Shown here: piece after piece, positions 1 to 8,300 of the stretch
Numbering within the stretch: position 1 is the first letter of the stretch
How the letters are laid out: the number at the start of each line of letters is the position of its first letter
Assembly (NCBI RefSeq): GCF_900547205.1
Contig: NZ_URFY01000060.1
Location: forward strand, 1 to 24,695
Direction of reading: 5' to 3'
Length of the DNA stretch: 24,695 bases
From: an uncultured Bacteroides sp.
GTDB lineage: Bacteria > Bacteroidota > Bacteroidia > Bacteroidales > Bacteroidaceae
The notes under the pieces: model-generated
The model's database searches: none
Told to the model about the DNA's origin: nothing
The model's input: the letters and a program-made list of their open reading frames with translations, nothing else
Translations under genes and position numbers: made by a program

Positions 1-114
1 CAGCCCGTGAATGGGGATGCTGAACAATTGAGAGAGGCGACTTGCTTGTCGCACTGTTAGTGATTAATGGAATAGTGATTGGTTATTAATCACTAATCGC
101 TATTCCGTAAACCA
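1..114. other. Noncoding region downstream of hydG
   Basis: No gene seen. It holds an inverted repeat, TTAGTGATTAAT at 57-68 and ATTAATCACTAA at 85-96, with a second nested complementary pair (GGAATAG 69-75, CTATTCC 101-107). A short hairpin (GCGAC/GTCGC) lies around 38-53. There is no T-run after these on the minus strand, so this is not a clear terminator, and hyd transcription may continue to the left, where hydF would be expected in this operon type. That last point is inference. Confidence 0.5.
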
Positions 115-1536
115 CTAAAATCTGAAGTCTCTTTTCCCTTCCGCAATCGCTTTTAGGTTTCTGATAGCTATTTCCTTGATTTTAGCATTAGGAATTTGTT
201 CCGTTTCTTTTATAATCAATTCCAATCCTTTCTTCCGCGTATCTTCCGAAGCATAATCTTCGAGATATTCCTTCAAAGTCATCAATGCATTCGGTGCACA
301 GCAATTCGCTATCTGACCGGATTTTACTAATGCCATGAATCGGTCGCCTGTCCGTCCTTCCCGATAGCACGCAGTGCAAAAACTCGGGATATATCCAAGT
401 TCGAGCAACCAATTCACCACTTCATCCAAAGTCCGCGTATCACTTACATCGAATTGTGCAGAATTGTCTTTCGGCAGTTCCGTCTCAGCATATCCGCCTA
501 CGCTGGTACGCGAACCGCCGCTAATCTGCGAAATGCCTAAATCGAGCACCTTCTTACGGGATTCTCGCGATTCACGTGTGGAAATAATCATTCCCGTATA
601 CGGAACAGCAATCCGGATAACGGCTACAATCTTGCTGAATATCTCGTCTGAGATGGCATTCGGGAAGTCTCCCGCATCAATATCATCCGCCGAACAAATG
701 CGTGGCACGCTGATAGTATGTGGACCGACACCGAACTTAGCTTCCAGATGTTCGGCGTGCATCAGCAGTCCTATAAAATCATACCGATAAGTGTTCAGAC
801 CGAAAAGCACTCCCATGCCTACATCGTCAATTCCTCCTTCCATGGCACGGTCCATTGCTTCCGTATGATAAGCGTAGTTGCTTTTCGGTCCGGTTGGGTG
901 GAGGGCTTCGTAATTCTTCTTATGATACGTTTCCTGGAATAAAATGTAGGTACCAATTCCTGCATCTTTTAGTCTGCGATAGTTCTCTACAGTAGTGGCT
1001 GCGATATTCACGTTCACCCTTCGGATTGCCCCATTCTTATGCTTGATACTGTAAATTGTCTGTATGGATTCAAGGATATATTCTATTGGATTCTGTGAAG
1101 GATGCTCTCCGGCTTCTAAAGCCAAACGCTTATGTCCCATATCCTGCAAGGCGATTACTTCCTGACGAATCTCTTCCTGCGTCAATTTCTTGCGGGCGAT
1201 AGTTTTGTTCTTTGCATGATACGGGCAATAGATGCAGCCATTCACGCAATAGTTTGACAAATAAAGCGGTGCAAACATCACGATGCGGTTACCGTAGAAC
1301 TTCTGTTTGATTTCCTTGGCGAGATGGAAAATACGTTCTATCAGGTCCGGTTGGTCACATTCCAGTAGTAAAGCTGCTTCGCGGTGAGTCAGTCCTTTGC
1401 ACATAGCAGCTTTTTCGATAAGTTGTTCTATCAGTGCACGGTTATCCTTGTTGTTCTTTGCATATTCCAGTGTATCTAGAATTTCGTTATGGTGGATAAA
1501 CTCTTCTGCTTTTGATGAGTTTGCTTGGTAAATCAT
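115..1536 (-). CDS. hydG: [FeFe]-hydrogenase H-cluster maturase HydG (radical SAM tyrosine lyase)
   Basis: 473 residues, the usual HydG length. HydG is a radical SAM enzyme that cleaves tyrosine to supply CO and cyanide ligands for the 2Fe part of the hydrogenase H-cluster. The radical SAM motif CX3CX2C is at Cys97, Cys101 and Cys104 (CVNGCIYC). The C-terminal auxiliary cluster motif that separates HydG from ThiH, CX2CX22C, is seen at Cys387, Cys390 and Cys413. It lies last in a minus-strand run after the hydrogenase and hydE, with a 127-bp gap to hydE. That gap carries a repeat also found after hydG itself. The start codon at 1536 is the only sensible one, since the conserved N-terminal region follows directly. 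It acts in the cytoplasm with HydE and HydF. HydF is not in this window. Confidence 0.95.
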   Translation of the reverse strand: MIYQANSSKAEEFIHHNEILDTLEYAKNNKDNRALIEQLIEKAAMCKGLTHREAALLLECDQPDLIERIFHLAKEIKQKFYGNRIVMFAPLYLSNYCVNGCIYCPYHAKNKTIARKKLTQEEIRQEVIALQDMGHKRLALEAGEHPSQNPIEYILESIQTIYSIKHKNGAIRRVNVNIAATTVENYRRLKDAGIGTYILFQETYHKKNYEALHPTGPKSNYAYHTEAMDRAMEGGIDDVGMGVLFGLNTYRYDFIGLLMHAEHLEAKFGVGPHTISVPRICSADDIDAGDFPNAISDEIFSKIVAVIRIAVPYTGMIISTRESRESRKKVLDLGISQISGGSRTSVGGYAETELPKDNSAQFDVSDTRTLDEVVNWLLELGYIPSFCTACYREGRTGDRFMALVKSGQIANCCAPNALMTLKEYLEDYASEDTRKKGLELIIKETEQIPNAKIKEIAIRNLKAIAEGKRDFRF

Positions 1537-1540
1537 TTTT

Positions 1541-1672
1541 TTAGTGGTTAGTGGTTAGTGATTAATGGGCTGCGCTGTTAGGAGGTGATAACTGAATTGA
1601 TGATGGTTTGATGATTAATTGATTAATAACGCTGCATAGTATTAATCACTAATCACTACTCCGTTAATCACT
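1541..1672. repeat. Inverted/dispersed repeat between hydE and hydG, matching the one after hydG
   Basis: TTAGTGATTAAT at 1555-1566 pairs with ATTAATCACTAA at 1641-1652, preceded by short TTAGTGG tandem units at 1541-1556. The stretch 1641-1672 matches 85-116 with only a few mismatches. In both places it sits on the 3' end of a hyd gene on the minus strand: it overlaps the hydE stop at 1664-1666 and touches the hydG stop at 115-117. This is seen directly; the function is unknown (RNA processing or stability hairpin are possibilities). Confidence 0.7.
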
Positions 1673-2704
1673 CTCAAAGTCTCCTCTATCTGATGAAATC
1701 TCATAACCGATAGTTTGCAATTGCTTTTGCAGCATCGCCAGCCCTTCAGCAGATTCTGCACCGAGTGAAACCTTATTATTATATAAGGTGTATTTCTTCC
1801 TCTCTTCCCGTGGAGACAGGTTGGGCATTACTACATTCGCGCCTGCCAATATTCCTCGTTCTCTGCCGTCGGGAGCCAGAGTCGCTAAAGCGGTTGTTGC
1901 CGGAATTAGTGCCAGTGGATGCATCAGTCGGAAAATAGACAATAAAAGAATCGTCTGCTCTACTGTTCCACTGGGGTATTGTGCAAAAGGTGTGTCCTGA
2001 TGAGGCAGAAAAGGTCCGATGCCAATCATTTCAGGACGTAGCTGTTCAATGAACAATATGTCTTGAACAAGATGCTCCACCGTCTGTCCCGGACTGCGAA
2101 CCATAATGCCTGTCCCAGTCTGATAACCGATATCTTTTAAATCTAGCAAACATTGCAATCGTTGTTCGACTGACATTTCGGCAGGATGTAACTGCCGATA
2201 ATGTTCTGCATCATAAGTTTCGTGACGCAATAAATATCGGTTAGCTCCGGCACGGAAGAAGCGTTCATACGCTTCGCGCGACTTCTCACCAAGTGATAAT
2301 GTGATGGCGCAATCGGGAAAATTCTTTCTGATGCCGGAGACAATCCCTTCAATCCTTTCATCTGTCAAAGCAGCATCTTCTCCTCCTTGCAGCACAAACG
2401 TTCGGAATCCTAGACCATAACCTTGATTGCAGCAATCCAAAATACTCTTTTCGCTCAATCGGTAACGTTCGATATTAGGATTCCCTTTCCGTATGCCGCA
2501 ATAATAACAATTATTCCGGCAGCAATTGCTCACTTCAATCAGTCCACGGATATAAATCTTGTTTCCGAAATGCCGGAGACTGACTTCCCGCGCCTGTTTA
2601 TTGATGTAACGCAGACTTTCTGCATCGCATCCTGCTAATAACTGCCGAAATTCTTCCGGTCGTAGCGTTCTTTCTTGCCTTAGTTTATTTATCCATTGTT
2701 TCAT
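1664..2704 (-). CDS. hydE: [FeFe]-hydrogenase H-cluster maturase HydE (radical SAM)
   Basis: 346 residues from ATG at 2704, near the usual HydE length of about 350. HydE is a radical SAM enzyme that works between HydG and HydF in building the 2Fe subcluster of [FeFe]-hydrogenase. The radical SAM cluster motif CX3CX2C is seen as CRNNCYYC (Cys62, Cys66, Cys69). The frame is open up to 2794, but the first 30 codons there would lie inside the hydrogenase gene and look unlike HydE. The ATG at 2704 starts MKQWINKL, overlaps the hydrogenase 3' end by 20 bp and gives a normal length, so I chose it. The overlap suggests translational coupling. No strong Shine-Dalgarno sequence is seen, as is usual in Bacteroides. 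The start is an inference; the family call is firm. Confidence 0.93.
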   Translation of the reverse strand: MKQWINKLRQERTLRPEEFRQLLAGCDAESLRYINKQAREVSLRHFGNKIYIRGLIEVSNCCRNNCYYCGIRKGNPNIERYRLSEKSILDCCNQGYGLGFRTFVLQGGEDAALTDERIEGIVSGIRKNFPDCAITLSLGEKSREAYERFFRAGANRYLLRHETYDAEHYRQLHPAEMSVEQRLQCLLDLKDIGYQTGTGIMVRSPGQTVEHLVQDILFIEQLRPEMIGIGPFLPHQDTPFAQYPSGTVEQTILLLSIFRLMHPLALIPATTALATLAPDGRERGILAGANVVMPNLSPREERKKYTLYNNKVSLGAESAEGLAMLQKQLQTIGYEISSDRGDFESD

Positions 2705-4154
2705 AGCTTTCTTTCCGCTTGAGGAGCTCTTGTACGAGTTGACGACGTCCCGAAACAATGTCATTGTGTGTGCTCGGTCCAGTGATACATCCACCTTCGC
2801 ACGCCATTACTTCGATAAACTGTCCCGCAGCCTTTCCTGTTTTGGCAGCAGCGCGAAGCAAAGCTATATTTTTCTTATTGATGTCCGAAATCTGAATCGC
2901 GTTTATCTGGTCCGCTTCCTCTTTCAGATAAGCCTTTACTGCTCCCATCACACCGCCAGCTTGTGCAAAGCCGTGCGCTTCGCGAACGGAAGTATGCAGC
3001 ACAGAGAATGCTTGTGTCTGTTCCAGTTCGATACCAAATCCATCCAGAATTGAACCGACCTCTTCGAACGTCAGGATGAAGTCCACCGCATCATCGCGGC
3101 GCACCTCTTTACGTTTTGCCACACATGGGCCTACAAATACGACTTTCGCATCCGGGTGCTTTTCTTTCGCAATCCGTGCCGCATAATACATTGGTGATCC
3201 GGTGGACGAAACGTAAGGCTTCATTCCGGGAACGTGCTTCTCTACCAGTTCGATGTATGAAGGGCAACAGGAAGTAGTCATAAAAGCCTGTCCTTCCTCC
3301 AACTTCTCCAGCAACTCGTGGGCTTCATTACTCGTAGTCATCATCGCCCCTTCGGCCACCTCAATAATATCAGTAAACCCTATTTCTTTAAACGCTCCAT
3401 ACACCTGTCCGATGGAAGTCTTGAACTGTCCCAGGATAGACGGAGCCACGATAGCTACCATCTTCTCCCCTTTCCGAATCCGTTGCAGCACATCGAACGT
3501 CTGCGATATTTCAAAAATAGCACCGAACGGGCAAGCATTCATACACTTACCACAATAGATACATTTGCTTTCGTCAATATGTTCTATACCATTTTCATCT
3601 TTGCTGATTGCCTTCACCGGACAAGATTCTTCGCAAGGCACGGGGATGTACACAATAGCATGATACGGACAGCTCTTATGGCAGATACCACAACTGATGC
3701 ATGTATCGTGATCAATCATTGCCTGTCCATTTTTCTTAAAGCGGATAGCACCTTTCGGACAATTCATGTAGCAACTGCGAGCCACACATCCACGGCAAAG
3801 GTTTGTAATTTCGTAGTTAATCTGCACACAGGAAGAACAAGCTTCGTCGATGACGCACATGATGTTTTCCTTGCTTGGTTCAGGACGGCTCAATGCCAAT
3901 CGTGCATATTCGGAAAGTGGAGCGACTTCGTCGTATTCATCCGTCATGTCCAGACCCATCAGTGGAAATGTTTTATATCTCCACACCGCACGTTCTTTGT
4001 GTACGCAGCAACGCCCCAACGGCTTCGACTTACGCGGACTTAACTCAATAGGGAGTCGGTCGATCTTTTCTACCAACTGGTTGTTTTTCCAGAGTTTAAC
4101 AAGGTCAGCCAGCAATCTATGCCGGACAATCATAATATTATTCGTAAATGCCAT
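2685..4154 (-). CDS. Monomeric [FeFe]-hydrogenase, group B-like, with several ferredoxin-type clusters
   Basis: 489 residues from ATG at 4154. The enzyme makes or oxidises H2 with ferredoxin-type electron carriers. The N-terminal half has ferredoxin-type Cys clusters: CX2CX4CX3CP near 120-132, CX2CX2CX3CP at 152-162 and at 198-208, and an extra CEESCP at 174-179. The H-cluster domain has motif L1 TSCCPSY (294-300), L2 GPCVAKRKE (342-350) and L3 EVMACEGGC (448-456). All cluster-binding Cys residues and the proton-relay Cys are present. L1 has Tyr where many group A enzymes have Trp, and L2 has Gly for Met, which suits group B enzymes common in Bacteroides. The frame extends to 4190, but that would overlap the -7 box at 4188-4195, so the start at 4154 is preferred. 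It is the first gene of the hydrogenase-hydE-hydG operon. Confidence 0.93.
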   Translation of the reverse strand: MAFTNNIMIVRHRLLADLVKLWKNNQLVEKIDRLPIELSPRKSKPLGRCCVHKERAVWRYKTFPLMGLDMTDEYDEVAPLSEYARLALSRPEPSKENIMCVIDEACSSCVQINYEITNLCRGCVARSCYMNCPKGAIRFKKNGQAMIDHDTCISCGICHKSCPYHAIVYIPVPCEESCPVKAISKDENGIEHIDESKCIYCGKCMNACPFGAIFEISQTFDVLQRIRKGEKMVAIVAPSILGQFKTSIGQVYGAFKEIGFTDIIEVAEGAMMTTSNEAHELLEKLEEGQAFMTTSCCPSYIELVEKHVPGMKPYVSSTGSPMYYAARIAKEKHPDAKVVFVGPCVAKRKEVRRDDAVDFILTFEEVGSILDGFGIELEQTQAFSVLHTSVREAHGFAQAGGVMGAVKAYLKEEADQINAIQISDINKKNIALLRAAAKTGKAAGQFIEVMACEGGCITGPSTHNDIVSGRRQLVQELLKRKESYETMDK

Positions 4155-4187
4155 AATGTAATTAAAGAGGTTGTTAGTTAGCCGTTG

Positions 4188-4195
4188 CAAAGATA
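4188..4195 (-). promoter_or_regulatory. -7 box of the hydrogenase operon promoter
   Basis: On the minus strand this reads TATCTTTG, a full match to the Bacteroides -7 consensus TAnnTTTG. The -33 region about 19-20 bp upstream is weak (no TTTG). Transcription would start near 4180, giving a leader of about 25 nt to the ATG at 4154, and this decides the start codon of the hydrogenase. Promoter use is inferred. Confidence 0.65.
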
Positions 4196-4261
4196 CGAAC
4201 AGAAATTCAATATTTAAGGTTTTTGAAACATTCTTGTCACTTTTTTGTAGCCCTCGCGTGT

Positions 4262-4269
4262 TATCTTTG
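4262..4269 (+). promoter_or_regulatory. -7 box upstream of the 57-residue membrane ORF
   Basis: Reads TATCTTTG on the plus strand, a full TAnnTTTG match, about 33 bp before the ATG at 4302. The -33 box is weak; a TTTG exists but only 14 bp upstream. It is back-to-back with the hydrogenase promoter, about 66 bp apart. Confidence 0.5.
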
Positions 4270-4301
4270 TAGTGGACATAGAATAAATAGGAGAATGTAG
4301 T

Positions 4302-4475
4302 ATGAATAGCAGTATTTTAGAACAGAAAAGTCGTTTTGCCATGATTGGAGCAGTGATGGTTATCGTAAGCCTTATGTTTTTATTTTATATGGGAAGTTCG
4401 CTCGTTAATTCTACAAAGAAATATTTGGAGCAGATGCAGGTGATAGAGATTACGTGTGTTGATGCTGACGACTGA
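4302..4475 (+). CDS. Small single-pass membrane protein, 57 residues, unknown function
   Basis: The reading frame runs ATG 4302 to TGA 4473-4475. It starts MNSSILEQKSRFAMIGA and has one hydrophobic segment at about residues 13-34, followed by a short polar tail with acidic residues at the end. A clear Shine-Dalgarno-like AGGAG (4289-4293) lies 8 bp before the ATG, which is stronger than for most genes in this window, and a -7 box lies at 4262. I do not recognise the family. Gene annotation by length cut-off could miss it. It lies between the hydrogenase operon (divergent) and the SusC switch, and the switch promoter in its present orientation would run antisense through it. Confidence 0.6.
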   Translation: MNSSILEQKSRFAMIGAVMVIVSLMFLFYMGSSLVNSTKKYLEQMQVIEITCVDADD

Positions 4476-4535
4476 AATATAGGAAACCGGATGAATGTTT
4501 TACACTTGTTAGGCTGTTCTTCTTGAATAGATATA

Positions 4536-4553
4536 AGTTCATGCAGAACTTAG
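4536..4553 (+). repeat. Left inverted repeat of the susC-side invertible segment
   Basis: AGTTCATGCAGAACTTAG, the exact reverse complement of 4954-4971 (18 of 18). The site is itself a near-palindrome, AGTTC-N5-GAACT, with core ATGCA here and TGCAT in the partner. From memory this core matches inverted repeats at B. fragilis SusC/SusD phase-variable promoters. Confidence 0.85.
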
Positions 4554-4611
4554 TAGACATTTATACCAAATATAATTCTGAATTAGACTTTCTTCAATGC
4601 TGAACTGTGCT

Positions 4612-4639
4612 GAAGAATGAATGTCATTATTCATTCTTC
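4612..4639. other. Perfect 11-bp hairpin inside the invertible segment
   Basis: GAAGAATGAAT and ATTCATTCTTC with a 6-nt loop. On the plus strand it is followed by a loosely T-rich stretch, so it could weakly end transcripts of the 57-residue ORF. On the minus strand no T-run follows, so it is not expected to stop the outward promoter. Confidence 0.5.
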
Positions 4640-4725
4640 TTGATTTGTGTGTTCTCTCACATAGTAAATACATAATCACTAAATCTTAAGTTAACAATTA
4701 TTATACTCATAGTATAATTACGGGG

Positions 4726-4756
4726 CAAATATACTAAACGGATTTAATATTTCAAT
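4726..4756 (-). promoter_or_regulatory. Promoter in the susC-side invertible segment, pointing away from susC
   Basis: On the minus strand: ATTG (4753-4756), 19-bp spacer, TATATTTG (4726-4733). The -7 is a full TAnnTTTG match and the -33 is 3 of 4 to TTTG at the right spacing. In this orientation transcription runs left over the 57-residue ORF (antisense) toward the hydrogenase operon. Confidence 0.7.
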
Positions 4757-4953
4757 ACTAAAAGCGTATATTTTTAAACTATTTTTCTACTTACCGTCTT
4801 TTACCTTGCAATTTAGCAATTACTCCCAAACGCTAGCCCTTTCTATTGGTAGAAATAGAGTCTCGATTATTAGCCAAAAACAATGATTTTCTTTCCATGT
4901 GATGAAGGTAAAAGTTCAATAGACATATTTCTGGAACTCTTCACTCTTGATAC

Positions 4954-4971
4954 CTAAGTTCTGCATGAACT
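4954..4971 (+). repeat. Right inverted repeat of the susC-side invertible segment
   Basis: CTAAGTTCTGCATGAACT, exact reverse complement of 4536-4553. Both sites are also followed on the plus strand by an AGTAGA box in direct orientation (4552-4557 and 4973-4978). Confidence 0.85.
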
Positions 4972-5309
4972 CAGTAGAAATGCTGTATACTTTCTCAGAT
5001 AGCTAAACTATAATATGCAATTAATAAATAGATAATCGGGCTTTAGGGAAAGACGCCACCCTGTCAGCCATAAAATTATCAGGAGTTAATAGCAATTGGT
5101 AACCTTTAAAATACTATTGGCAAACAATGAAACTACATCTTCTGAACTTTAAAACACGAGGCTAATGAAGAATATCTTATGAACTAACACAACACACACA
5201 AAACGATTATAAGTTCGACTGACATATATCAGTTTTTATAAAAGCATTAAATAAACCGAAGAACTCATACATAAAGCTATTAGTATGAATTCTGTTAACT
5301 ATTATTTCT
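4972..5309 (+). other. Leader region between the right inverted repeat and susC
   Basis: 338 bp without a recognisable gene. The plus strand has no TTTG and no TAnnTTTG box, so I see no fixed promoter for susC here; that supports the invertible segment as the promoter source. A 12-codon ORF, ATG 5127 to TAA 5165, is open but has no support beyond being open. Confidence 0.6.
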
Positions 5310-8300
5310 ATGATAAATAAAAAGAAAAACTCACGAAGAGTGCTTCAACTATTAGTACTCTTCTGTCTTGGAAGTCTTTTATTCGCATCTCCAATTTCTG
5401 CAGCAGACAGCGTTGAGATGCAGCAACAGACAGGTAAAACATACACCGTGAAAGGTGTTGTGCTCGACAATAACAATGAGCCGATTATCGGAGCAAGTAT
5501 CTTGGTTACAGGCACAAGTACAGGTGTTGCTACAGATTTGGACGGTAACTTTACGCTGAAAGTACCTGCCGGTGCCAAATCGGTTGAAATATCCTACATC
5601 GGCTTTGAGAAGAAAGTTATTCCTTTTAATCCTAAAAATCTGAATGTTTTCCGTGTTATCAACTTGAAAGAAGATGGTATTGCACTTGAAGACGTTACTG
5701 TAGTTGCCTTTGCCAAACAAAAAAAGGAGTCTGTGTTAGGTTCTGTTTCTACCATTAAGCCGACAGAGTTGAAAACAACCAGTAGTAACCTTACTACAGG
5801 ATTTGCAGGTAAGTTGGCGGGGGTGATTGCTTATCAGAGAAGCGGAGAGCCCGGACAGGACAACGCGGAATTTTTTATTCGTGGTGTCACTACATTTGGT
5901 ACGGGTAAAGCAAATCCTTTGATTTTGATTGATAATATAGAATTGACTTCTTCTGATTTATCCCGTTTGAATCCTGATGACATAGCAAGCTTTTCCATCT
6001 TAAAAGATGCTACAGCTACAGCACTTTATGGTGCTCGTGGTGCGAATGGAGTGATTCTGGTTACTACCAAAGAAGGTGAAGAAGGAAAGATGAAACTCTC
6101 GTTCAGAATAGAGAACTCATTCTCGGCTCCGGTGAAAGATATTGAGGTGGCGGACCCGCTAACCTTTATGAAACTGCACAATGAGGCTGTAAGAACCAGG
6201 GATCCCCTAGCTCAGTTGCCTTATCTGGAAAGTCAGATTGCAGCCCGCGAACTAGGATTGAACCCGTATGTTTATCCTATGGTGGACTGGAAAGATATGC
6301 TCTTCAAAGATTACACTACCAATCAGCGGGGTAATGTGAATATTAGCGGAGGCGGCCGTGTAGCTCGTTACTATATCGCATTGTCATATTCGCGTGATAA
6401 TGGTATCCTGAAAACAGATCCGGATAACAGTTTCAACAACAATATCCAGTTGAATAAGTATACTGTACGTTCAAATGTTAATATGAATCTTACGAAAACA
6501 ACCGAACTGGCTGTTCGTGTAAGTGGTACGTTCGATAGCTATCAGGGACCTTTAGCCGGTGGTGCATCGATGTATACTAAAGCCATCAAAGCGAATCCTG
6601 TATTGTTTCCGGCAACTTTCGCACCGGATGAGGCTCGTAAATATTCTAATAATGTACTCTTCGGTAATTATGGTACGGGGGGCGAATACATGAATCCTTA
6701 TGCTGAAATGTGCCGTGGATATAAAGAATCGGAGACTACGGTTATGCTGGCACAGTTGGAGTTGAAACAGAATTTCGATTTCATCACTGAAGGTTTGAAA
6801 GGACGTCTATTGGGAAATGCAACCCGCAATTCTTCGTATGACTTGCAGCGGTATTACAATCCATTTTATTATTCAATAGGCAGTTATGATAAATATGAGG
6901 ATATGTATACCTTAACAGATTTGAATCCTGACACAGGAACGGATTATCTGGGATATTATCCGGGAGGTAAAAGCGTCAGCAGTTCCATTTATCTGGAAGC
7001 TTCTTTATCTTATGACCGTATTTTCCAAGAAAAACATAACGTGAGCGGTATGTTGGTATATACTGTCCGCGAAGGGAAATCAGGTAATGAAAATACGCTT
7101 CAGAAATCTTTGCCATCACGCAATATGGGTTTGGCAGGACGTTTCACTTACGGCTTTTCCGACCGTTACTTTGCGGAGTTCAACTTCGGTTATAATGGCT
7201 CAGAACGGTTTGACGCAGCTCACCGTTGGGGTTTCTTCCCTTCAGGAGGTTTGGGCTGGGTAGTTTCAAACGAGAACTTCTGGAAAAACAGTTCCCTCTC
7301 AAAGGTGGTGAATATGTTTAAGCTGAAAGGTTCCTACGGTTTGGTAGGTAATGACAACATTGCTGACGAGCGCTTCTTTTACCTGTCGGAAGTGGTTATG
7401 AATAGCGATGACAGGAGTATGTCGTTTGGTACAGACTTCAATAAAGGTTATTCCGGTATCAAAATAACACGTTATGCCAACCCAAATATCGGTTGGGAAA
7501 TCTCTCATAAGATGAATCTGGGAGTTGAAATGAAACTGTTCGATAACTTAGAAATCCAGGCAGATTACTTCAAGGAAAGAAGAAGCAACATCCTACAGAA
7601 ACGTGCCGATATTCCTTCTATCATGGGATTTCAATCTGAACCGAAAGCAAATATCGGTGAAGCGAAAGGGAGTGGATTTGAAGCGTCTGTAGACTATTCT
7701 CATTTCTTTAATAAAGACTTCTGGATGACTGTCAGAGGCAACTTTACTTATGCCACGAGCGAATATTCCAAATTTGAAGAGCCTGATTATTCGGCAATAC
7801 CTTGGCGAAGCAAAATCGGAACCAAGCTCAATCAGCCTTTTGGTTTAATAGCCGAGCGTTTGTTTGTGGATGAAGAAGACGTCTTAAATTCTCCCAAGCA
7901 ACAGTATGGTGAGTATATGGCGGGTGATATCAAATACAAAGATATCAATAAAGACGGTCTTATAGACGACCGTGATAAAGTGCCTATCGGTTACCCCACG
8001 ACACCGGAAATTATTTATGGGTTTGGTTTCTCTATCGGATATAAGTCATTCGATTTCAACTGTTTCTTCCAAGGTTCGGCTCATTCCTCATTCTTTATAG
8101 ACCCGTTGAAGATAACACCTTTTGCACAGCCATATGATCCGAACAATGAAATGCAAGGTAAAAAAGGAAACAATGCACTGCTTCAATTTATAGCAGACAG
8201 CCATTGGAGCGAAGCCAATCAGAATGTATACGCAAAATGGCCCCGTCTGTCGGCTACAGCTATCAGCAATAACAATCAGACAAGTACTTGGTGGCTGCGC

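Larger units (their letters stand above)
4554..4953. other. Candidate invertible promoter segment upstream of susC (OFF orientation)
   Basis: 400 bp between two perfect 18-bp inverted repeats. It has no gene. It holds a promoter on the minus strand (4726-4756) pointing away from susC, an 8-bp perfect hairpin (ATTATACT/AGTATAAT, 4700-4718) just downstream of that promoter, and an 11-bp perfect stem hairpin at 4612-4639. Inversion would map position p to 9507-p and put the -7 box at 4774-4781 facing susC, about 520 bp upstream of its ATG. The repeat geometry and promoter match are seen directly; inversion itself is inferred. Confidence 0.75.

Noticed and set aside
2705..2794. 30-codon N-terminal extension of hydE
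   Set aside because: It lies wholly inside the hydrogenase coding region and makes HydE longer than usual.
3318..4043. Open frame of 241 codons on the plus strand inside the hydrogenase gene
   Set aside because: It is antisense to a firmly identified gene, has no family marks and no promoter or ribosome site.
4640..4647. Plus-strand promoter TTGATTTG in the susC switch, which would drive susC in this orientation
   Set aside because: The second base of the -7 is wrong, there is no -33 match, and it overlaps the edge of an 11-bp hairpin; the minus-strand promoter is far better.
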